A DNA stretch of 64,000 nucleotides from Welwitschia mirabilis (lineage: Eukaryota; Gnetophyta; Gnetopsida; Welwitschiales): the NCBI GenBank assembly GCA_051453625.1, contig JBOZIK010000001.1, positions 106,130,465-106,194,464 of the forward strand, in the 5' to 3' direction. Shown in pieces: positions 55,868 to 64,000 of this stretch. The position numbers and the translations under genes were made by a program. The notes beneath the pieces were generated by a model. It was not told the DNA's origin and searched no databases. It worked only from the letters and a program-made list of their open reading frames with translations. The first letter of the stretch is position 1. The number at the start of each line of letters is the position of its first letter.

Positions 55868-57158
55868 GTCCTCAAAGGGATTGACTAGATTCCTGAAGGA
55901 TCAATCAAACTTAAACAAATTCCTAAGGGGTCAACTAGACCTGAGCAACAAATCTATTACATATAATAATCAGGGGATTAACTAGATTCATGTGGGGTTG
56001 ATTTGACCTAAAACAAAGTGATTTTATCTTTTTTAATTAAGGGGTTAATTGGATACCTAAGGCGTTAACCGGATCTAGGCCATAAATGTTGTTTTATAAT
56101 CTTCTAGACATGGAGTTAAACCAGACCAAAATACAGTTGACTAGATATATAGTTGGCTAGATTTCTAATGGGTCAATTAGATATGGAGACATAAGAAACT
56201 TGAGTTGATCTTAAGAAGATGGGGACAACCAACTTTAGTAATAACACTTGATGGGATTGACTAGATATTTTGAGGGATCGATTGACTGTGATGGAGATAG
56301 GATTTTCTTAGTCATTTGGCCTTCCAGTTTTATCCATTGGAGAATCTATTTGACTTGTAAAATTCTAAAATATTTCTTCTATATATTTGTTAGCTATAAA
56401 AATAATTACACCACTTTGAATATTTTTTTTAACAAATGTTTGATCTACTCATTAGCATATCTTCTATGTAACCAAAGATGAACAAATATATTTTATGATC
56501 ATTAGTAATTGATTAATCTATTTGAACTATACATACATGGATTGTGATATTATTTCAAGTAGTATAGAAATATCATTATTATACTTTAAGATCTAGTGGA
56601 ACCTATGCATTATGGCATGCCATTGTTACTGAATAACATTATTTCTAAAGGTTGAAATTTAGCCTCTAAAAGTCTGATTATAAAAAGTTACAGTAAACCT
56701 AAAATACCTAGAAAAAGATTAATGAAGATCTAAATCAAACTTGGGTAGAAGCTGATCATCGGTAGTGAAGTAGGAGGTTTCCCAAATTACTATAAATCAC
56801 ATGTCTATCTTCATTAGTATTTTATGCTTTTAGTTATATTTCTTTAAGATTAATTCTTGTATTTCATNNNNNNNNNNNNNNNNNNNNNNNNNNNNNNNNN
56901 NNNNNNNNNNNNNNNNNNNNNNNNNNNNNNNNNNNNNNNNNNNNNNNNNNNNNNNNNNNNNNNNNNNCCCGAATTACTATAAATCACATGTCTATCTTCA
57001 TTAGTATTTTATGCTTTCAGTTATATTTCTTTAAGATTAATTCTTGTATTTCATATGTAAAAATATCTTTTAGTTTTCAATACTCGTGAAGATAGCTTTT
57101 GAGGTTGTTTAATTTTTTAAATCCTATTTACCCCTACTCTAAGATTCTAGATTCTTCA
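55868..57158 (+). repeat. probable 5' LTR of Copia element B, with repeats and a gap
   Basis: Upstream of the PBS at 57161. 55868-56300 contains about ten imperfect copies of a ggggttgactagat / aaggggtcaactagac unit. The end has acccctactctaagattctagattcttca, the SIRE-type LTR terminus. A 100-N gap splits it, and 87 bases before the gap (56781-56867) recur directly after it (56968-57054) with two differences. Confidence 0.5.
56868..56967. other. assembly gap (100 N) with repeated flanks
   Basis: Fixed-size gap; left and right flanks are the same 87 bases with two substitutions, consistent with unmerged overlapping contigs. Confidence 0.95.
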
Positions 57159-57160
57159 TT

Positions 57161-57172
57161 TGGTATCAAAGC
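57161..57172 (+). other. Copia PBS
   Basis: TGGTATCAAAGC, one base from the TGGTATCAGAGC consensus, two bases after the LTR end. Confidence 0.8.
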
Positions 57173-57224
57173 TAGGTAGAGTTATTGGTAGATCCTAATA
57201 GATCAAGACTTTTAAACCCTAAAT

Positions 57225-58230
57225 ATGAGTAATATTTCAAATGATTTTTCTATTGGAAGACCACCCATGTTTGATGGGATAAACTATGCCTACTAGAAGG
57301 CCCATATGAGAATATTTCTTAAATCCTTAAATGTAGACATAGAAGATGTAATCTACAATGAATACATCATATCCACTCTCTTCGAAATCGATATTAATGG
57401 AAACATCATACTGGTAGAAAAATTTTGAAATCAATAGACCTTTACAGACAAAGACAACATTACCCTAAATGCATGTTCCCTTAATGCTATTTTTTGTATA
57501 GTATGTATAGATGTATATAAAAGAATCACAAACTATGAACATGCCAAAAAAGCTTAGGATATTCTTGAAATAGCATACAAAGAAACATATACTATAAATT
57601 AGGTAAATCTACAAATTCGCATTTCCAAGTTTGAAGATATTTACATGGAAGAGGAGAGATACTTCAAGAGTTCTTTTCTAGATTAGTAGACATTATAAAT
57701 TCTATGGCAAGTCTACGTAAAAGATAAATGATGGGAATGTTGTTTAAAAATTGTTAAGATCTCTCTCAAAATGCTTTAAGCCAAAGGTCATAGCCATTAA
57801 AAAAGCAAGAACATAAATCAAATAGTACTTGAGAAACTTTAAGGTAATCCTCAAACCTATAAGTTGAAATTTACTAGAGTTAAAAAGAAAAGCCTTACTT
57901 TAAAAAGTATGTGAGAAGAATATAGATCTAAAAAGTCAAACAAAGACCTTGATGAATATGAGATTGCTCTTTTGATAAGGATATTTAAAAAGTTATTACA
58001 CAAAAGAAAGAAAGAAGGGAACAAAGCAAAGAATTAAAAAGGATTCATTCTAAATTTAGAAAAGATTAAGAAAAAGAAAATAAGATCTAATTCTATGCTT
58101 GAAAGAGTTATGAACATATTGTAAACAAATGTTCAAACAATAAAAGAGATCAGAGAAAAACAAAGACATAATCCTTCATTACTATATGAGATAATATAGA
58201 TGAATAAGAGGATAATAACTTCAGCCAAGA
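57225..58230 (+). pseudogene. gag: Copia element B gag
   Basis: Gag from ATG 57225: SIGRPPMFDGINYAY-KAHMRIFLKSL, the N-terminal pattern of SIRE/Maximus-type Gag, followed by stop-ridden capsid (KAKDILEIAYKETY-like, KFEDIYMEEERYFKSSF, where the family has KFE.F.M...E.I..++.RF). A knuckle remnant, YACKSYEHIVNKCSNNK-like (about 58100-58140), keeps His and the last Cys. Multiple stops. Confidence 0.75.
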
Positions 58231-58869
58231 GTCAAATGAAGACTGAATACCTTCTTTCATGGCACTTGTCCCTCCTATAAAGAACATGCCTTGCACATAA
58301 AAACTAGATGATCTAGATCCTATTAAAGAATATTAAAATAATATTAAAGACATCAGCTAAGAGTTTACTCAAAATGTGAAAATTAGTGAAACATATCAAT
58401 GATCTAAATAAGACAGTAAAGATTCTAACTAAGTAAAAGAAGGAGTTAGAGAAAAAGTACAAAGTGGTCTAAACTAAAAACTCTAAACTTACTCAAGATG
58501 TAAAAATCTTATTCCATTTTGTATATAAACTTCTAAATGGTTTAATTAAATTAGAATAGATGCTTGGGATATGAAAACCAGTTCATGATAAAAAAGGTAT
58601 TGGATTCATCTCTCAAAAACCATGAAATTAGCTGAACAAATAACATAGCGAAATAATTGTGTGTCAAAAATTATATGCTATTTTTATGATAAGTTAGATA
58701 ATTTTAATTTATTTTGCAATGCTAAAAATAAATATTCTTTTAAAATTCTATTATTACTTTTCCTTTAAAATTTATCCCAATTGAATGTATACCATAATTG
58801 TCTAAATGGACTAAGTGGATAAGAGCTAATAATTTGAAAAGTCTTCTGATCTAAACAATTTTTAAGGTA

Positions 58870-60120
58870 TCAAATGAAACTAGATGATACTTGGATAGTG
58901 GTTTCTTTTGACATATGACAAGTGACAAGTCAAGATTCCAACATCTGGATGACTTTGGTGGAGGAGAAGTTACATTTGGTGACAATAGAAGAGCAAAGAT
59001 CAAAGGAATTAGAAGCATTATTAGAGGTAACATGCTTATGATTAATGAAGTTTTACATGTTAATGGCCTTAAGCATAATTTTCTTAGTATTAGTCAAATC
59101 TATCATAAAGGGTAGAAAGTTATTTTCGTAATAAAAATGCAAATTTAAACATAGAAAAGTGAATGATGTTTTTCATAAGGCAAATAAAATAGATAATGTT
59201 TATAGTATTGATCAATATTTATTTACATGTTATTTTTATCCTGTAAATTAAAAAGAACTATGTCATCAATATTTAGAACCCATAAATTATGATAATCTCA
59301 AAATAATTATTAAAAAAATTGTAAAAGGGATTCCCAAGACTAACATTGAAAAACATGGGCTTTGTGATGCATGTCAAAAATGGAAACTAATTCAAACTTC
59401 TCACAAAAGTAAAAATTTAGTCTCCATAACAATGCCTCTTGAACTTATTTACATGGATTTGGTAGGTCTGAGTTAAACAAAAAGTTTAAGAGGAAAATGT
59501 TATTTCTTAACTATGATTGATGACTACTCTAGATTTACTTAGGTTGTTTTTCTTGGAAACAAAGCTAAAATATATAAAAGTTATATTAAAATTTGCAACA
59601 AAATCCAAAACAAGAAAGGATACATCATCAAGAAAATCAGAAGTCCTCATGGAGGAGAATTTGAAAACCAAATTTTTAAAAAGTATTTTGTAGACAATGG
59701 TATTAAACATCAAAGCCCTAAAGATTCCTCAACAAAATGGAATTGCTAAGAGAAAGAATTGAGTCCTTTAAGAAATGCCTAGAACAATGTTAAATAATAA
59801 GGAGATTCCTAAAATGTTTTAAGCTAAAGTAGTAAGCACTAGTTACTACATTATAAATAAAGTCTATTAAATACTAGAGAAAGATAAAACTCTCTATGAG
59901 CTTTAAAAAGGAAGAAAACCAAGTGTTTCATATTTTAAAGTTTTTGGGAGTAAGTTCTTTGTATTAAAAGATAGAAAACAATTAAGTAAATTTGAGTCAA
60001 AAGCTGATGAAGCAATCGTTTTAGGATACTCAACTAAAAGTAGAGCCTATCAAGGGTTCAACAAAAGAAGTTTAATAGTGAAAGAATCTATAAGTATTCA
60101 AATAGATGATTTTAGCCCAT
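58870..60120 (+). pseudogene. pol: Copia element B protease and integrase
   Basis: Protease at about 58885: YLDSGFF-HMTSDKSRFQHLDDFGGGEVTFGD, the Copia form WYLDSGCSRHMTGD...F..GG.VTFGD, with catalytic DSG intact; then NEVLHVNGLKHNFLSISQI (family V..L..NLLSISQL). Integrase blocks follow in several frames: a CDACQ-like zinc finger (about 59365), MIDDYSRFT-VVFL (family IDD.SR..WV.FL), IKKIRSPHGGEFEN (family IR.DHGGEF.N) and a C-terminal QLSKFESKADEAIVLGYS-like stretch (about 59985-60045). Many stops. Confidence 0.8.
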
Positions 60121-60399
60121 GACTTTTTCCTTTAAATGGTAAATAAAGATTAAATCCAAGCACTTCCATAATAAAAGAAGTTTTAACCTAAAAGAAATAA
60201 GAGCCAAAAAAGAAGTTACTTCCAAAAACTTTAAGAGCTAAAACATCATCCTTTAGGGTCCATCCTTGGAGATGTTAGCTCAAAGATTCTAATAAGGAGC
60301 TCTCTTAAAAATTTCTATGCACATATTTGTTATATCTCTTAAATTGAACCTAAAAAGTTTCAAGAGGTATAATCTCACAAAGAATGGATGATGACTATG

Positions 60400-61083
60400 C
60401 AAGTTGAGCTTTAATAAATTCAAAGAAATAATGTGTGGAAACTTGTTAAAAGACCTAAAAACCAAAATGTTATTGGAATAAAATGGATTTCCAAGAACAA
60501 ATGTGATGAACAAAATAATGTAATTAAGAACAAGGCAAGATTAGTGGCACAAGGTTACAACCAAATTAAAGAAATAGATGTAGGTGAGACCTTTACTTCT
60601 ATAGCTAGGCTAGATAGCATTAGAATGTTTTTATCTTATGCAACCTTTAAGAACATTAAAGTTTATCAAATGGATGTGAAAAATGCCTTTTCAAATGGAA
60701 CTCTTAATGAATAAGTTTATGTGAATCAACATTAAGGGTTTATAGATTCACAAAAANNNNNNNNNNTGTATAGACTCAAAAGGACCTTGCATGAATTAGA
60801 ACGATATTCAAGGGCTTGGTATGAAAAACTAGCCACATTTCTTAATGACAATGGTTATACTTATGGAACTATGGATAAAATGTCATTTGTTAAACATCTA
60901 AAAAAGGAATTTATTATTATTCAAATTTAGGTAGATGACATAATTTTCAGAGCCTCAAGTGAAGTTCCCTCAAAATAATTCACTAGCATTATGACAACAC
61001 ATTTTAAAATGAGTATGATTAGTAAAGTTAGTATGCTTCTTAGTCTCTAAATCAAGTATTAAAAAAAAGGTATTTTCATATAT
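60400..61083 (+). pseudogene. pol: Copia element B reverse transcriptase
   Basis: RVT_2 domain with a 93-codon open part (60433-60714): MWKLVKRPKNQNVIGIKWI, ARLVAQGYNQIKEIDVGETFTSIARLDSIRMFLSYA, VYQMDVKNAFSNGTLNE. Each is a canonical Copia RT block (ARLVAQGY.Q..GID..ETFAPVARL.SIR / MDVK.AFLNG). After a stop and a 10-N gap come RAWYEKLATFLNDNGY and IIIQI-VDDIIFRASS, the YVDDIIFGS active-site block, then the 594-N gap. Confidence 0.85.
60757..60766. other. assembly gap (10 N)
   Basis: Small gap inside the RT domain. The second copy (62263 onwards) has about the same length here, so few bases are missing. Confidence 0.9.
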
Positions 61084-61677
61084 NNNNNNNNNNNNNNNNN
61101 NNNNNNNNNNNNNNNNNNNNNNNNNNNNNNNNNNNNNNNNNNNNNNNNNNNNNNNNNNNNNNNNNNNNNNNNNNNNNNNNNNNNNNNNNNNNNNNNNNNN
61201 NNNNNNNNNNNNNNNNNNNNNNNNNNNNNNNNNNNNNNNNNNNNNNNNNNNNNNNNNNNNNNNNNNNNNNNNNNNNNNNNNNNNNNNNNNNNNNNNNNNN
61301 NNNNNNNNNNNNNNNNNNNNNNNNNNNNNNNNNNNNNNNNNNNNNNNNNNNNNNNNNNNNNNNNNNNNNNNNNNNNNNNNNNNNNNNNNNNNNNNNNNNN
61401 NNNNNNNNNNNNNNNNNNNNNNNNNNNNNNNNNNNNNNNNNNNNNNNNNNNNNNNNNNNNNNNNNNNNNNNNNNNNNNNNNNNNNNNNNNNNNNNNNNNN
61501 NNNNNNNNNNNNNNNNNNNNNNNNNNNNNNNNNNNNNNNNNNNNNNNNNNNNNNNNNNNNNNNNNNNNNNNNNNNNNNNNNNNNNNNNNNNNNNNNNNNN
61601 NNNNNNNNNNNNNNNNNNNNNNNNNNNNNNNNNNNNNNNNNNNNNNNNNNNNNNNNNNNNNNNNNNNNNNNNNNNNN
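61084..61677. other. assembly gap (594 N)
   Basis: Gap between RT and RNaseH of element B. Comparison with the second copy (62703-62872) suggests that only about 170 bases should be missing. Confidence 0.95.
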
Positions 61678-62162
61678 AAACCTAATATAATGTTCAGTGT
61701 TGCCATGTATATTCGATATCAAACTCAACCAAATAAATCATACCTTCAAGATTTTAAAAGGATCATAAGATACATACAAGACACAAGTGACTATGGATTA
61801 TGGTATCCTATAAAAACATCTTTTGAACTTGCAGGATTTAGTGATGTAAATTGAGTTGGATATAAAGATGATAAGAAAAGCACTAGTGATAATTTATTTC
61901 TTGTAATATTATGATTAATATGATGGGTAAGTAAAAAGAAAAAATCTATCTTCCTTTATATAGAAGAATCAGAGTATATAGTAGTAGGGAATTGTTATAC
62001 CCATCTTCTTTCGATGAAGGAAATGCTAAAATACTTTGGAGTAGATCTTGAATAGGTTCTACTCTTTTTTAATAATAAAAGTACAATTAATATATCAAAT
62101 AACCATATTCAACATTCTAGAACTAAAAACATTGAATTAAGACATCATTTCCTTAGAGATAT
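61678..62162 (+). pseudogene. pol: Copia element B RNaseH
   Basis: RT tail and RNaseH: MFSVAMYIRYQTQPNKSYLQDFKRIIRYI (family ..V..L.R.Q..P...HL.A.KRI.RYL), YGLWYPIKTSFELAGFSDVN (family L...G.SDAD), KKSTSDNLFL (family KSTSG..F.L), then SEYIVV (family AEY.A) and NISNNHIQHSRTKNIELRHHFLRDI (family NP..HSRTKHI...+HFIRD). Frame breaks occur between blocks. It ends at the 100-N gap. Confidence 0.8.
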
Positions 62163-62262
62163 NNNNNNNNNNNNNNNNNNNNNNNNNNNNNNNNNNNNNN
62201 NNNNNNNNNNNNNNNNNNNNNNNNNNNNNNNNNNNNNNNNNNNNNNNNNNNNNNNNNNNNNN
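62163..62262. other. assembly gap (100 N) inside duplicated Copia pol
   Basis: Separates two diverged copies of the same RT-RNaseH segment. Confidence 0.95.
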
Positions 62263-63379
62263 CAGTATTAAGATGTTTCTATTTTATGCAGCTTTAAAGA
62301 ACATTAAAGTGTATCAAATGGATGTGAAAAGTAACTTTTTAAATGGAACCTTTAATGAAGTTTATGTGGAACAACCTCAAGGGTTTATAGATTCAGATAA
62401 ACCAAACCATGTGCATAGACTTAAAAAGGCCTTGTATGGATTAAAACAAGTTTCAAGGGCTTAGTATGAAAAAGTAATTACATTTCTCAATAAAAATGGT
62501 TATATTCGTGAAATTATAAATAAAACATTGTTTGTCAAGATTTGAAAAGGACTTTATTACTATTCAAATTTATGTAGGCAATATAATTTTTGGATCCTCA
62601 AACAAAGTTTTATCAAAAGAATTCACTAGCATTATGCTTGGTGAAGTTAGAATGTTTATTAGTCTCTAAATCAAACAAATAAAACATGGAATCTTCATAT
62701 CTCAATCCAAATATGCAAGGGACTTGATCAAATGATTTGGACTAAAGAATGAAAAATCAACTGACACACCTATATCAACTTCTTGTAAGGCTAGTCTTGA
62801 TGAACATGGAAAATTTGTAGACAAAAAAATTTATAGAAGTATAATAGGAAGTCTATTATATCTAATTGCAAGTAGACTTGATATAATCTTTAGTATTGTC
62901 ATATGTGCTATAAATCAGACCCAACCAAAAAAAATCGTAGCTTTAAGCTATCAAAATAATCATAAGATACATAAAGGCAAAAATCACTATGAATTATGAT
63001 ATCTTACAGAAACATCCTTTGAACTTTCAAGCTTTAATGATGTAGGTTGTGCTGGGTGTAAAGATGATAATAAAAGCATAAGTGGTAATTGTTTTCTTTT
63101 AGGATCATGCTTAGTAGGATGGGTAAGTAAGAAGTAAAACTCTATCTTTCTTTCAATATCATAAGCATAGTATATAGTAGCAGGGTGTTGTTACACCCAT
63201 CTTTTATGAATGAAGAAAATGCTAAAAGACTTTGGCTTAGATTTTGTAATAACACAAGTGTAATTAACATAATCTTTTATGACAATACAAGTGTAATTAA
63301 TATATCTAAGAACCATATTCAACATTCTAGAACTAAACACATTGAATTAAGACATCATTTCCTTAGAGATATAGTGTAA
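62263..63379 (+). pseudogene. pol: second copy of Copia RT-RNaseH
   Basis: Parallel to 60626-62162. A 63-codon open part (62273-62464) reads KVYQMDVKSNFLNGTFNEVYVEQPQGFIDSD...VHRLKKALYGLKQVSRA, keeping QPQGF and KALYGLKQ..RAW-type blocks. Then come a VDDIIFGS-equivalent (about 62570), the RT tail (about 62790-62910) and RNaseH ending NISKNHIQHSRTKHIELRHHFLRDIV at 63379. Compared with the first copy the RNaseH carries an internal duplication of NTSVIN (63254-63305). Divergence between copies is well above sequencing error, so they are two elements or two haplotypes rather than a perfect artefact. Confidence 0.85.
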
Positions 63380-63500
63380 AAAGGTAATATTTCAATTAAT
63401 TTGTTAGCACTAAAAGATAACTTACTACTATTTTCATAAACTTTGACAACATTCTAAGACTTCATAGTGAACTATGGGTTGTCTTTTCATCCTCTGATTA

Positions 63501-64000
63501 AAGGTAGGGAAGTTGACCAGATCTTGCATTTGGTCAATCAAATTTGGTTGGTCAATCTCATTTTCATCTAATTATTTATTCTTTTCCATATTAAGTTGAA
63601 TCTAATTGGGTTAATTGAACTGAAGACCTAGTCAACCAGACCTAGAAGTTTTGTAATCTAAGTCCCATTGCATCAACTAAATCACAACCTAGTCAATAGA
63701 ACCTATAGGGTTACAGTGTGAAAGATAAGGTAGTGAACCTAGTTTTTTTCTTAAATATAACTTAATAGCCCTTCTTTATAAAATCTTGTAGAGCCTTAAC
63801 CTTTTTCATTCATACCTATCCATTTGTATCCTTTAGATATAGCTATATCTCTCAAGTTTTTTAATTCTCAGGAAGTGCCATGTGCTTTTAATGGTAGAGG
63901 GTCCCTCAAGAAGATATCAGAATGAGCTAATAAGAAAAGACCCAAGGTATTTTTACTTTGTAATGTTAGATGAGGCCTTCAACAAGTTCACAAAGAAGTT
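63501..64000 (+). repeat. probable start of Copia element B 3' LTR
   Basis: A purine tract aaaggtagggaag (63491-63503) is followed by ttgaccag and several ggtcaa / ctagtcaaccagacctag motifs, the same theme as in the probable 5' LTR (55868-56300). It runs off the window. The start is approximate. Confidence 0.45.

Noticed and set aside
60970-61728. Long minus-strand open frames across the 594-N gap
   Set aside because: Artefacts of N; the real content is plus-strand Copia RT and RNaseH.
1-64000. CRISPR array, bacterial operons or viral genome
   Set aside because: The tandem repeats found lack the constant repeat and unique spacer pattern, and all genes and elements are plant nuclear types.

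Overview
This is plant nuclear DNA: AT-rich and dominated by old, heavily mutated LTR retrotransposons, with a LINE and a CACTA-type DNA transposon. I can place it as a seed plant but not further. Only one gene looks intact: a two-exon gene at 12355-12871 for a small LEA protein (At5g17165-like), with a TATA box and a CACGTG element. It lies in a CpG-retaining island (about 8.9-13.5 kb). A diverged second copy of its promoter and first codons lies 1.9 kb upstream and ends at an assembly gap.

Layout. 1-2625: 5' part of a minus-strand Athila-like Ty3 element (gag, PBS, LTR), inserted in the 3' LTR of a minus-strand Copia element (about 2626-8260; RNaseH, RT, integrase, gag, PBS, 5' LTR). 8.9-13.5 kb: gene island. 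14.0-20.5 kb: a possible LTR, a LINE reverse transcriptase pseudogene (minus), a possible Copia LTR with PBS, and unrecognised minus-strand ORF remnants. 21.3-22.1 kb: a higher-order minisatellite.

22170-30088: a 7.9-kb non-autonomous CACTA-like transposon with TACTA termini, an AGG target duplication, hairpin-forming subterminal repeats, and two captured host gene fragments: the N-terminal exon of the microtubule protein CLASP and three exons, introns included, of an LRR receptor kinase (At5g49760/HPCA1-like). This is the most interesting object in the window. 30.1-34.9 kb: a plus-strand Ty3 element broken in the integrase C-terminus by an Athila-type LTR (34932-36180) with its PPT. 38.2-44.5 kb: a minus-strand Tat-lineage element with gag, protease, RT, archaeal-type second RNaseH and integrase.

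44.5-64 kb: AT-rich sequence with several tandem repeats and two plus-strand SIRE/Maximus-like Copia elements (51.7-53.6 and 57.2-63.4 kb). At four of the five 100-N gaps the sequence left of the gap recurs right of it with a few percent or more divergence, which looks like unmerged contig or haplotype ends. At the fifth (10585) only the left side is a partial copy of sequence about 1.2 kb past the gap. All coding identifications come from reading translations by eye; no database search was run.
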